Of a stretch of 33,936 bases of DNA, positions 21,936 to 30,101 are shown piece by piece (the stretch's first letter is position 1; each line of letters opens with the position of its first letter). This DNA comes from Paraburkholderia oxyphila NBRC 105797 (GTDB taxonomy: Bacteria > Pseudomonadota > Gammaproteobacteria > Burkholderiales > Burkholderiaceae). Made by a program: the position numbers and the translations under genes. The DNA is taken from assembly GCF_000685075.1 (NCBI RefSeq), contig NZ_BAYD01000113.1, positions 1 to 33,936 on the forward strand, in the 5' to 3' direction. The notes under the pieces are model-generated. The model ran no database searches. It worked only from the letters and a program-made list of their open reading frames with translations, and was not told where the DNA came from.

Positions 21936-22810
21936 TGGCACTCGTCAATCTGTTGCGCGCCGGCGAGCGCGCGAGCGCGGCCGATGCCGCGGAGCCCGGC
22001 GCGCGCGGTGCGCAAAGTGCGCGCGATGAGCGCGATGAGCACGTAGCGGCGCTCATCGAAGTCCGCCATGCGGGCAAGCACTATGAGGCGCGTGGCGGCG
22101 CGCAGGCGTTCAGCGCGCTCGAGGACGTTTCGCTCGAGGTGGGCCAGCGCGAATTCGTCTCGATCCTCGGGCCGAGCGGCTGCGGCAAGAGCACGCTCCT
22201 GCGCATGATCGCGGGCCTCGCGCCGTGCGACACGGGCAGCATCTGCGTGGGCGGGCGGCGCGTGAGCGAGCCGGGCGAGGACATTGGCGTCGTGTTCCAG
22301 ACGAGCAACATGTTGCCGTGGCTCACCGTGGGCGCCAATATCCGGCTCGGCGCGAAACTGCGCAAGCTGCCGCGCGCGCAGGTCGAGGCGCGGCTACCCG
22401 CGCTGCTCGACACGCTCGGCCTCGCGCAGTTCGTCGACCGCTATCCGCACGAGCTCTCGGGCGGCATGCGCCAGCGCGCGGCGATCGGCCAGATCCTGCT
22501 GCTCGAGCCGCGCGTGATGCTGATGGACGAGCCGTTCGGCGCGCTCGACGCGCTCACGCGCGACCGCCTGAACGTCGAGCTGCTGCGCATCTGGCAGCAG
22601 AGCACGCTCACCGTGCTGCTCGTCACGCACAGCATTCACGAGGCCGTTTTCCTCTCGGACCGCGTGCTGGTGATGTCGGCGCGCCCGGGCCACGTGCAGC
22701 ACGACGTGAAGATCGACCTGCCGCGTCCGCGCCAGCCCGACCAGACGCGCAGCGACCCGCGCTATGGCCGCTACGTGACGGAACTTTCAAAAATGATGGG
22801 CGTGTTTTGA
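21935..22810 (+). CDS. ABC transporter ATP-binding protein (SsuB/TauB-like)
   Basis: A 291-residue ATPase. Walker A is GPSGCGKST (79-87), the signature is LSGGMRQR, Walker B is VMLMDEPFGALD and the switch histidine is in LVTHSIHEAV. It carries about 38 extra residues before the conserved core, rich in alanine, arginine and acidic residues, with no recognised domain; a later start is possible but no good alternative initiator was seen. The ATG overlaps the permease stop. It energises import with the binding protein and permease upstream. Confidence 0.92.
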   Translation: MALVNLLRAGERASAADAAEPGARGAQSARDERDEHVAALIEVRHAGKHYEARGGAQAFSALEDVSLEVGQREFVSILGPSGCGKSTLLRMIAGLAPCDTGSICVGGRRVSEPGEDIGVVFQTSNMLPWLTVGANIRLGAKLRKLPRAQVEARLPALLDTLGLAQFVDRYPHELSGGMRQRAAIGQILLLEPRVMLMDEPFGALDALTRDRLNVELLRIWQQSTLTVLLVTHSIHEAVFLSDRVLVMSARPGHVQHDVKIDLPRPRQPDQTRSDPRYGRYVTELSKMMGVF

Positions 22811-22840
22811 GCGCGGCGCGCCCGCGCATACTTGATGTGA

Positions 22841-23803
22841 ATGCCTGCCATGCCAGTGAATCCCCTCAGTGAGCTCTCCCTGATCCGCCGGCTCAAGCTG
22901 AGCCAGCTGATGGTGTTCGAGCGGGTGCTCGAAACCGGTTCGGTCGTGCGCGCCGCGAACGAGATGCGGCTCACGCAGCCCGCCGTGACCAAAGTGATAC
23001 ACGAGCTCGAATCGTGTTTCGACGGCGAGCTGTTCTCGCGCTCCAACCGCGGCGTCGTGCCGACCGAACTCGGGTTGCTGCTCGGCCAGCGCGTGAAGTC
23101 GCTGATGGCGGAGCTGCGCTACATGACCGACGAGTTGAACGACTTTCGCCTCGGGACGAGCGGGCACGTGATCGTCGGCACGCTCATTTCGGCTTCGGCG
23201 CGGCTCTTGCCGCAAGCCATCGCGAAGCTCAAGGCGCGCGCGCCCAACGTGCTCGTCACCGTGCGCGAGGGCACGCCCGCCCATCTGTTTCCCGCGCTCG
23301 CCACCGGCGACGTCGATATCGTGGTGGGCCGCCTGCCCGAGCGCGAGCTGCCGATCGCCAGCGCCTTTCCGCTCACGCACGAAGCGCTGTTCGACGAGTC
23401 GCTCTGCGCCGTGATGGGCGGCAAGGGCGGCGCGCCGGTGCCCGAGGGCGTCGTGCATCTGGCGGCGCTGGTGGACTTGCCGTGGATCCTGCCCACGCCC
23501 GACTCGCCCGCCCGCCTCGCCGCCGAGCATCTGTTCCGCGCGGCCGGGCTGCCGCTGCCGACCGATATCGTCGAGTCGCTCTCGCTGCTCACGAACATCG
23601 GCCTGCTGCTGGAGACGCCGCGCATCGCGCTGATGCCGCGCGTGGCCGCGCGCCAGTTCGCGGACGCGGGCCTGTTGCGCATCCTCGATCTGCCGGAGAC
23701 GGGGGCGTTTGGCACGATCGGCTTTTCGGTGCGCTCGAACAAGGCCCAGAGCGCCGCGTGCCGCGGTTTCATCGAGTGCCTGCGCGAGGCCGCCGCGGGC
23801 TGA
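22841..23803 (+). CDS. LysR-family regulator of the 3-hydroxyanthranilate genes
   Basis: A 320-residue LysR regulator with helix-turn-helix at about residues 20-80 (VVRAANEMRLTQPAVTKVIHELE) and an effector domain closer to the GbpR/CbetaR-like group with the GHVIVGTLISASARLLPQAI start. It begins 30 bases after the ABC ATPase and is co-oriented with the nba genes, the first of which starts 126 bases later. A regulator of this type (NbaR) is known for the nitrobenzoate/3-hydroxyanthranilate cluster, placed differently there. The ribosome site is weak, and an ATG three codons on (22850) is an alternative start. Regulation of the downstream operon is inferred from position and from palindromes at 23876-23909. 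Confidence 0.85.
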   Translation: MPAMPVNPLSELSLIRRLKLSQLMVFERVLETGSVVRAANEMRLTQPAVTKVIHELESCFDGELFSRSNRGVVPTELGLLLGQRVKSLMAELRYMTDELNDFRLGTSGHVIVGTLISASARLLPQAIAKLKARAPNVLVTVREGTPAHLFPALATGDVDIVVGRLPERELPIASAFPLTHEALFDESLCAVMGGKGGAPVPEGVVHLAALVDLPWILPTPDSPARLAAEHLFRAAGLPLPTDIVESLSLLTNIGLLLETPRIALMPRVAARQFADAGLLRILDLPETGAFGTIGFSVRSNKAQSAACRGFIECLREAAAG

Positions 23804-23875
23804 AGCCCGCGTGGCGCGCCGCGCCGCCCGGTATTCCAGATTGGCATATCGCGCGCCGAATGTTTGATTGTCGCG

Positions 23876-23909
23876 AGTCGCGCGACTTCCCTAGACTGGT
23901 GTGAACACA
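23876..23909. promoter_or_regulatory. Palindromes upstream of the nba operon
   Basis: AGTCGCGCGACT (23876-23887) is a perfect 12-base palindrome and TGTGAACACA (23900-23909) has TGTG/CACA arms. Both lie within 55 bases of the nbaE start in the only gap before the operon, making them candidate regulator sites. No confident -35/-10 pair was found. Confidence 0.3.
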
Positions 23910-23929
23910 TCAATCGAGCAGGAGGCGTT

Positions 23930-25420
23930 GTGATTCCAGAAGCGTCCGGCACCGCGCATGCGCCGCGGCTATTGCGACACTATATCGACGGCGAGTTCGT
24001 TGCCAGTGCAACGACATTCGACGACTTGAGCCCAGTGGACGGCACGCTCGTCGCACGCGTATGCGAAGCCGACGCGCAGAGCGTCGGGCGCGCGGTAGAG
24101 GCGGCGCGCACGGCACAGCGCGCGGGCTGGGGCGAGACCACGCCGGCCCAGCGCGCGGCGTGGCTCACCCGGATCGCCGACGGCATTGAAGCGCGCTTCG
24201 AGGACTTCGTCGCGGCGGAAGTGGCCGACACGGGCCGCCCGCTTGCGCAGGCGCGCGCGCTCGACGTGGCGCGCGGCGTCGCGAATTTCCGCACTTTCGC
24301 CGAGCTGATCCGCAGCGCGCACAGCGAATGCTTCGAGACGCACACGGCGGACGGCGGCCAGTATCTGAACTACGTCACGCGCAAGCCGCTCGGTGTGGTC
24401 GGCATCATCTCGCCGTGGAATCTGCCGCTGTTGCTGCTCACGTGGAAGGTCGCGCCCGCGCTCGCGATGGGCAACTGTGTCGTCGCAAAGCCTTCGGAAG
24501 AAACGCCGGGCTCGGCGGCGCTGCTGGCGGAGGTGATCCATGAGGCCGGTCTGCCGCGCGGCGTGTTCAACCTGATCCACGGGCACGGCCCGAACGCGGC
24601 CGGCGAGTTCCTCACGCGGCACCCGGGCATTTCGGCGATCACGTTCACGGGCGAATCGCGCACGGGCAGCGCGATCATGAAAGCCGTGGCGGATGGCGTG
24701 AAGGAGGTGTCGTTCGAGCTGGGCGGCAAGAACGCGGCCGTCGTGTTCGCCGACGCGGACTTCGATGCGGCCGTGGAGGGCGTCCTCAAGTCGAGCTTCA
24801 CGAACGCGGGGCAGGTGTGCCTGTGCAGCGAGCGCGTGTACGTCGAGCGGCCGATCTTTGAGCGCTTCGTCGCGGCGCTGAAGGCGCGTACCGAAGCGTT
24901 GCGCGTGGGTGCGCCCGACGACCCCGCGACGACGATGGGGCCGCTGATCTCGCGCGGCCATCGCGACAAGGTGCTGTCGTATTTCCGCCTGGCGCTGGAG
25001 GAGGGCGCGCAAGTGGTGACGGGCGGCGGCGTGCCGGCATTCGGCGACGCGCGTGATAGCGGCGCATTCGTGCAGCCGACCATCTGGACCGGCCTGCCCG
25101 ATACGGCGCGCTGCATGCGCGAGGAGGTCTTCGGGCCGGTGTGCCACCTCGCGCCGTTCGATACGGAGGACGAAGTGATTGGCCGCGTAAACGACAGCGC
25201 CTATGGGCTCGCGACCAGCGTCTGGACCACGCAGCTCGCGCGCGGGCATCGGGTGGCCAGACGCATCGAGACCGGCATCGTGTGGCTCAACGCGTGGTTC
25301 GTGCGCGACCTGCGCACGCCGTTCGGCGGCACGAAGCTCTCGGGGATCGGCCGCGAGGGCGGGCGACATTCGCTCGACTTCTATTCGGAATTGACCAACG
25401 TCTGCGTGAGGGTGGCATGA
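23930..25420 (+). CDS. nbaE: 2-aminomuconate 6-semialdehyde dehydrogenase
   Basis: A 496-residue NAD-dependent aldehyde dehydrogenase that oxidises 2-aminomuconate semialdehyde to 2-aminomuconate. Catalytic residues are visible: Asn164 (SPWNLP), Glu263 (FELGGKN) and Cys297 (NAGQVCLCSERVYV). Arg115 and the other positions are offset by five from the residues I recall for the Pseudomonas enzyme (Arg120, Asn169, Glu268, Cys302), supporting the aminomuconate/hydroxymuconate semialdehyde branch. The frame is open to 23864, but the GTG at 23930 has GGAGG just upstream and gives the family length. First gene of the nba operon. 2-Hydroxymuconate semialdehyde dehydrogenase is a near-identical family, but NbaC/NbaD downstream decide the role. 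Confidence 0.92.
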   Translation: MIPEASGTAHAPRLLRHYIDGEFVASATTFDDLSPVDGTLVARVCEADAQSVGRAVEAARTAQRAGWGETTPAQRAAWLTRIADGIEARFEDFVAAEVADTGRPLAQARALDVARGVANFRTFAELIRSAHSECFETHTADGGQYLNYVTRKPLGVVGIISPWNLPLLLLTWKVAPALAMGNCVVAKPSEETPGSAALLAEVIHEAGLPRGVFNLIHGHGPNAAGEFLTRHPGISAITFTGESRTGSAIMKAVADGVKEVSFELGGKNAAVVFADADFDAAVEGVLKSSFTNAGQVCLCSERVYVERPIFERFVAALKARTEALRVGAPDDPATTMGPLISRGHRDKVLSYFRLALEEGAQVVTGGGVPAFGDARDSGAFVQPTIWTGLPDTARCMREEVFGPVCHLAPFDTEDEVIGRVNDSAYGLATSVWTTQLARGHRVARRIETGIVWLNAWFVRDLRTPFGGTKLSGIGREGGRHSLDFYSELTNVCVRVA

Positions 25421-26238
25421 GCGCAATCGACCTGAACGCGGCGCACGCGATCGCGCGCCGGCTGCGCGAAGCCGAGGCGTCCGGCATCCCTTGTGCGCCC
25501 GTGCGCGGCGACATCGCGGCACTCGGTGGCGACGCGCTCGCGGCCGCCTATGCGGTTCAGCGCATCAATACCGAACATCGGCTCGCGGCGGGCCGTCGGC
25601 TCGTGGGCCGCAAGATCGGGCTGACCTCGAAGGCGGTGCAGGCGCAACTGGGCGTGGCGCAGCCCGACTTCGGCATGCTCTTCGACGACATGGCGATCGC
25701 CGACGGCGAACCCATTGCGCTCGCGCGCACGCAGCAGCCGAAGGTGGAAGCCGAGATCGCGCTCGTGCTCGCCCACGATCTGCCGCACGAGCGGCACACG
25801 ATTGCCGACCTGCTGCGCGCGACGGCCTATGCGTTGCCAGCCATCGAGATCGTGGGCAGCCGGATCGCGGGCTGGGACATCCGTCTCACCGACACCGTGG
25901 CGGACAACGCCTCAAGTGGTCTCTTCGTGCTCGGCAACCGGCCCGTGAAGCTCGACGCGTTCGACGCGATCGCCTGCGGCATGGTCCTCGAGCGGCGCGG
26001 CGAGCCGGTGAGCGTGGGAGCGGGCGCGGCCTGCCTCGGCAATCCGCTCTACGCGGCGCTCTGGCTCGCCAACACCATGGTGCGCGTGGGCGCGCCGCTC
26101 GCGGCGGGCGACATCGTGCTCACGGGGGCGCTCGGGCCCATGGCCGCGGTCGCGCCCGGCGACGTGTTCACCGCGCAGATCGAAGGCCTCGGCAGTGTGA
26201 GCGCCTCCTTTACCCTCGAACCGGAATCCGCGTCATGA
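25417..26238 (+). CDS. nbaH: 2-oxopent-4-enoate (vinylpyruvate) hydratase
   Basis: A 273-residue member of the hydratase/decarboxylase family that adds water to 2-oxopent-4-enoate to give 4-hydroxy-2-oxovalerate. Typical hydratase features are GRKIGLTSKAVQAQLGVAQPDFGMLFDDM (residues 64-92), the metal-site stretch PKVEAEIALVL (Glu111, Glu113) and ADNASSGLFVLG. The paralogous decarboxylase at 28258 has GVKLGFTSRAKMLQMGV instead, which lets the two be told apart. The ATG overlaps the nbaE stop by four bases (ATGA, 25417-25420). Confidence 0.87.
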   Translation: MSAIDLNAAHAIARRLREAEASGIPCAPVRGDIAALGGDALAAAYAVQRINTEHRLAAGRRLVGRKIGLTSKAVQAQLGVAQPDFGMLFDDMAIADGEPIALARTQQPKVEAEIALVLAHDLPHERHTIADLLRATAYALPAIEIVGSRIAGWDIRLTDTVADNASSGLFVLGNRPVKLDAFDAIACGMVLERRGEPVSVGAGAACLGNPLYAALWLANTMVRVGAPLAAGDIVLTGALGPMAAVAPGDVFTAQIEGLGSVSASFTLEPESAS

Positions 26239-27206
26239 AAGACAACGACAAGCTGGCGGCCGCCATCATCGGCTCCGGCAATATCGGCACCGACCTGATG
26301 ATCAAGGTGCTGCGTCACGGCAAGCATTTGCGCATGGGCGCGATGGTCGGCATCGACGCGGCCTCGGATGGCCTCGCGCGCGCCGCGCGCCTGGGCGTGC
26401 CGGTCACGGCGCAAGGCATCGAAGGGCTCGTGGCGATGCCCGAGTTCGAGGACATCCGCATTGCCTTCGATGCGACCTCGGCCGGCGCGCACGCGCACCA
26501 TGCGCAAGTGCTGCGCCGCCATGGCGTGCGCGTGATCGACCTGACGCCCGCCGCCACCGGGCCGTTCGTGGTGCCGGTGGTGAACCTGTTCGAGCATCTG
26601 GACGCGCCGGACATCAACATGGTCACATGCGGCGGCCAGGCGACGATTCCCGTCGTCCACGCCATCTCGCGCGTGGCGCCGGTGCACTACGCCGAGATCG
26701 TCGCGTCGATCGCGAGCCGCTCGGCGGGACCGGGCACGCGCGCGAACATCGACGAATTCACGCAGACGACCGCGCGTGCGCTCGAGACCGTGGGCGGCGC
26801 CGCGCGCGGCAAGGCGATCATCGTGCTCAATCCGGCCGAGCCGCCGCTCATGATGCGCGACACCATCTACTGCCTGACCGACGAAGACGCCGACACTGGC
26901 GCCATCGAGCGCTCGGTGCGCGCGATGGTGGCCGCCGTGGCGAGCTATGTGCCCGGCTACCGGCTCAAGCAGGCCGTGCAGTTCGACCGGGTGCAACTCG
27001 ATCAGCGGCTGTTCGGCCAGGGCAAGGAGGCGAACTCGCCGGAGACCCGCGCGAACGGGCGCCGCGCGGGCCTGAAGGTGAGCGTCTTCATCGAAGTGGA
27101 GGGCTCGGCGCATTACTTGCCCGGCTACGCGGGCAATCTCGACATCATGACCTCGGCGGCGCTGGCCGCCGCGGAGCAGATCGCGGCAAGCCGCGTGGCG
27201 GCATGA
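26235..27206 (+). CDS. nbaJ: Acetaldehyde dehydrogenase, acylating
   Basis: A 323-residue CoA-acylating acetaldehyde dehydrogenase (DmpF/BphJ/MhpF family) that turns acetaldehyde, NAD and CoA into acetyl-CoA. The nucleotide-binding motif GSGNIGTDLMIK is at residues 13-24 and the catalytic cysteine is Cys132 (NMVTCGGQATIP), the same number as in DmpF. It normally forms a channelling complex with the aldolase encoded by the next gene. Its ATG overlaps the nbaH stop by four bases. Confidence 0.95.
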   Translation: MKDNDKLAAAIIGSGNIGTDLMIKVLRHGKHLRMGAMVGIDAASDGLARAARLGVPVTAQGIEGLVAMPEFEDIRIAFDATSAGAHAHHAQVLRRHGVRVIDLTPAATGPFVVPVVNLFEHLDAPDINMVTCGGQATIPVVHAISRVAPVHYAEIVASIASRSAGPGTRANIDEFTQTTARALETVGGAARGKAIIVLNPAEPPLMMRDTIYCLTDEDADTGAIERSVRAMVAAVASYVPGYRLKQAVQFDRVQLDQRLFGQGKEANSPETRANGRRAGLKVSVFIEVEGSAHYLPGYAGNLDIMTSAALAAAEQIAASRVAA

Positions 27207-27220
27207 AGGGGACGACGGCC

Positions 27221-28261
27221 ATGACCGGAAACACGAAGAAGATTTATATCTCGGACGTGACGCTGCGCGACGGCATGCACGCGATCCGCCATCAGTATTC
27301 GCTCGACCAGGCGGTCGCGATCGCACGCGCGCTCGACGCGGCGGGTGTGGACAGCATCGAGGTCGCGCACGGCGACGGTCTTGCGGGATCGAGCTTCAAC
27401 TACGGCTTCGGCGCGCATACCGACCTCGAATGGATCGAGGCCGTTGCGGGGGCGGTCGAGCACGCCCGCGTGGCGACGCTGCTGCTGCCCGGCATCGGCA
27501 CCGTGCACGACTTGCGCGCCGCCTGGGACGCGGGCGCGCGCACCGTGCGCATCGCGACGCATTGCACCGAGGCCGACGTCGCGAAGCAGCACATCGAGTA
27601 CGCGCGCGAGCTCGGCATGGACACCGTAGGATTCCTGATGATGTCGCACATGACAACACCCGTGGCGCTCGCCGCACAGGCGAAGCTCATGGAGAGCTAT
27701 GGCGCGCAATGCGTCTATGTCGTGGATTCGGGCGGCGCGCTCAATATGCGCGAAGTGGCGGCGCGCTTCGATGCGATGAAGGCCGTGCTCGACCCCGCGA
27801 CGCAAACGGGCATGCATGCGCATCACAATCTCTCGCTGGGCGTGGCGAATTCGATCGTCGCGCTCGAACACGGCTGCGACCGCATCGATGCGTCGCTCAC
27901 GGGCATGGGGGCGGGTGCGGGCAATGCGCCGCTCGAAGTGTTCGTGGCGGCGGTGGACCGCATGAAGCTCGATCACGGCTGCGACGTGAAGCGGCTCATC
28001 GATGCGTCCGACGACATCGTGCGCCCCTTGCAGGAGCGGCCCGTGCGCGTGGACCGCGAGACGCTCGCGCTCGGCTATGCGGGCGTCTATTCGAGCTTCC
28101 TGCGCCATGCCGAAGCGGCGGCCGCGAAGCACGGGCTCACGGCGTTCGAGATCCTGGTCGAGCTCGGCCGCCGCCGGATGGTTGGCGGCCAGGAGGACAT
28201 GATCGTCGACGTCGCGCTCGACCTCGTGCGCGCGCGTGATGCCGCGAAGGAGGCGGCATGA
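27221..28261 (+). CDS. nbaI: 4-hydroxy-2-oxovalerate aldolase
   Basis: A 346-residue class II (Mn-dependent) aldolase cleaving 4-hydroxy-2-oxovalerate to pyruvate and acetaldehyde. Visible residues are Arg16, Asp17 and His20 (SDVTLRDGMHAIRHQY) and the metal histidines His199 and His201 (GMHAHHN). The partner is NbaJ, to which acetaldehyde is channelled in this family. Two starts are possible: ATG 27203, overlapping the nbaJ stop by four bases as elsewhere in the operon, and ATG 27221, which has AAGGGGA before it and matches the usual family N-terminus; I prefer 27221. Confidence 0.93.
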   Translation: MTGNTKKIYISDVTLRDGMHAIRHQYSLDQAVAIARALDAAGVDSIEVAHGDGLAGSSFNYGFGAHTDLEWIEAVAGAVEHARVATLLLPGIGTVHDLRAAWDAGARTVRIATHCTEADVAKQHIEYARELGMDTVGFLMMSHMTTPVALAAQAKLMESYGAQCVYVVDSGGALNMREVAARFDAMKAVLDPATQTGMHAHHNLSLGVANSIVALEHGCDRIDASLTGMGAGAGNAPLEVFVAAVDRMKLDHGCDVKRLIDASDDIVRPLQERPVRVDRETLALGYAGVYSSFLRHAEAAAAKHGLTAFEILVELGRRRMVGGQEDMIVDVALDLVRARDAAKEAA

Positions 28262-29052
28262 GCGATCTCGATGCCATGGCCGCCCGGCTCGACACCGCCG
28301 CGCGCGACGCCGCGCCGATTGCGCAGCTTGCCGAGTTCACACCGGGCGCGAGACTCTCGCTCGACGAAGCGTACGTGGTGCAGCGCGCGTCGATCGAGCG
28401 GCGCATCGATCGCGGCGAGATCGCGGTGGGGGTGAAGCTCGGCTTCACGAGCCGCGCGAAGATGCTCCAGATGGGCGTGGACAGCCTGATCTGGGGCTGG
28501 CTCACCGATGCGATGCTCGAGGAGGACGGCGGCCGCGTCGCGCTCGAGCGCTTCATCCACCCGCGTGTGGAGCCCGAGGTGTGCTTCCTCACGAGCCGCG
28601 ACATCGACCGGCCGCTCACGCTGCTCGAAGCCGCGCAGTATCTGGATGCCGTAGCGCCGGCGCTGGAGATCATCGATTCGCGCTACCGCGATTTCAAGTT
28701 CTCGCTCGAAGACGTGGTGGCCGACAACTGCTCCTCGGCGGGGCTCACGATCGGTCCGTGGACGCGCCGCTTCGACACGCTTGCCAACGCGGGCGTGCTG
28801 ATGCGCATGAACGGCCGCGTCGTGCAAACGGGCTCCACGGCCGCGATCCTTGGCCACCCGCTGCGTTCGGTCGTGCAAGCCTCGCGCCTCGTCGCGCAAA
28901 GCGGGCTGGTGCTGCCGGCCGGCTCGCTGATCATGGCGGGCGCCGCCACGGCCGCGCATGCGCTGGCGCCCGATACCCACGTGCACTGCCTCGTCAACGG
29001 ACTCGGCAGCACCGAATTCACCACTGCATCCACGAACCACAGACTCTCATGA
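28258..29052 (+). CDS. nbaG: 4-oxalocrotonate decarboxylase
   Basis: A 264-residue hydratase/decarboxylase-family enzyme that decarboxylates 4-oxalocrotonate (2-oxohex-3-enedioate) to 2-oxopent-4-enoate. GVKLGFTSRAKMLQMGVDSLIWGWLTD (residues 58-84) is typical of DmpH/XylI-type decarboxylases; HPRVEPEVCFL supplies the Glu105 and Glu107 metal ligands and ADNCSSAGLTIG follows. It commonly forms a complex with the hydratase, here NbaH. The ATG overlaps the aldolase stop by four bases (28258-28261). Confidence 0.88.
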   Translation: MSDLDAMAARLDTAARDAAPIAQLAEFTPGARLSLDEAYVVQRASIERRIDRGEIAVGVKLGFTSRAKMLQMGVDSLIWGWLTDAMLEEDGGRVALERFIHPRVEPEVCFLTSRDIDRPLTLLEAAQYLDAVAPALEIIDSRYRDFKFSLEDVVADNCSSAGLTIGPWTRRFDTLANAGVLMRMNGRVVQTGSTAAILGHPLRSVVQASRLVAQSGLVLPAGSLIMAGAATAAHALAPDTHVHCLVNGLGSTEFTTASTNHRLS

Positions 29053-29480
29053 TGAACCAACCGACTCCCCAGGCGCGCGTGGTGCCCGGCAAGGCCAAAC
29101 CGCGCGGCCGCTTCCCGCACATCACGCGCGCCGGCGACTTCCTGTTCGTCTCGGGCACGAGCGCGCGGCGGCCCGACAACAGCATCGCGGGCGCCGCCGC
29201 CGACGAGCTCGGCGCCGTGACGCTCGACATCCGCGCGCAAACGCGCGCCGTGATCGAGAACATCCGCGACATTCTTCGCAGCGAGGGCGCGGACCTGTCG
29301 AACCTCGTCGAGATCTCGTCGTTCCTCGTCAGCATGAACGACTTCCTCGGCTACAACGAGATCTATGGCGAGTACTTCGACGAGACCGGGCCCACGCGCA
29401 CGACCGTGGCCGTGCATCAGCTACCGCATCCGCATCTGCTGATCGAGATGAAAGCGGTGGCGTACGCGCCGAACCGATAA
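29049..29480 (+). CDS. nbaF: 2-aminomuconate deaminase (RidA family)
   Basis: A 143-residue RidA/YjgF-family protein that hydrolyses 2-aminomuconate to 4-oxalocrotonate and ammonia. Arg117 (GPTRTTVAVHQLPHPHLLIEMKAVA) is the conserved substrate-carboxylate arginine of the family, with Glu133 following. The ATGATG start offers 29049 or 29052; 29049 overlaps the decarboxylase stop by four bases. General RidA imine deaminases are shorter (about 130 residues) and lack the N-terminal GRFPHITRAGDFLF arrangement; the operon position between decarboxylase and ring-cleavage genes fixes the role. Confidence 0.9.
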   Translation: MMNQPTPQARVVPGKAKPRGRFPHITRAGDFLFVSGTSARRPDNSIAGAAADELGAVTLDIRAQTRAVIENIRDILRSEGADLSNLVEISSFLVSMNDFLGYNEIYGEYFDETGPTRTTVAVHQLPHPHLLIEMKAVAYAPNR

Positions 29481-29507
29481 ACCCCAGCCGCGTGGAGCGA
29501 GGCAGAC

Positions 29508-30032
29508 ATGTTGACTTACGGCAGACCGTTCAACTTCCCGCGCTGGATCGACGAGCATGCGCATCTGCTCAAACCGCCCGTCGGTAACCAGCAGGTATGG
29601 CAGGACAGCGACTTCATCGTGACCGTAGTGGGCGGGCCGAATCAACGCAGCGACTATCACGACGATCCGCACGAGGAGTTCTTCTACCAGTTGCGCGGCA
29701 ACGCGTATCTGAACCTGTGGATCGATGGACGCAAGGAGCGCGTCGACCTGCGCGAGGGCGACGTGTTCCTGCTGCCGCCGCACGTCCGGCATTCGCCGCA
29801 GCGGCCCGAGGCCGGCAGCGCATGCCTCGTGATCGAACGGCAACGCGCGCCGGGCGTGGTGGACGGCTTCGAGTGGTACTGCGACGCCTGCGGCCACCTC
29901 GTGCATCGCGTGGAGGTGCATCTCAAGAGCATCGTGAACGACCTGCCGCCGCTCTTCGAGGCGTTCTACGCCAGCGAGGCGCAGCGCCGCTGCCCGCAGT
30001 GCGGCCAGATCCATCCGGGCAAGGCCGGGTGA
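29508..30032 (+). CDS. nbaC: 3-hydroxyanthranilate 3,4-dioxygenase
   Basis: A 174-residue cupin that opens 3-hydroxyanthranilate to 2-amino-3-carboxymuconate semialdehyde. The iron ligands are His51, Glu57 and His95; substrate contacts Arg47, Arg99 and Glu110 are present; and the C-terminal rubredoxin-like iron site has Cys125, Cys128, Cys162 and Cys165. All these positions coincide with those I recall for the Cupriavidus metallidurans enzyme, so the identification is firm. It starts 27 bases after nbaF, with GAGGC-type ribosome site. The product cyclises spontaneously to quinolinate unless NbaD, encoded next, acts on it. Confidence 0.97.
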   Translation: MLTYGRPFNFPRWIDEHAHLLKPPVGNQQVWQDSDFIVTVVGGPNQRSDYHDDPHEEFFYQLRGNAYLNLWIDGRKERVDLREGDVFLLPPHVRHSPQRPEAGSACLVIERQRAPGVVDGFEWYCDACGHLVHRVEVHLKSIVNDLPPLFEAFYASEAQRRCPQCGQIHPGKAG

Positions 30033-30101
30033 CCGGCAACCGGCGATCCCCCTGGGCGCCGCCACAAGGGCCGCCGAAGCGTTCCAACCGATCAACAGAC
30101 A

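Noticed and set aside
19531..22810. Naming the ABC importer ssuABC (alkanesulfonate)
   Set aside because: No sulfonate monooxygenase genes are nearby, and the embedded extradiol-type dioxygenase argues for another substrate.
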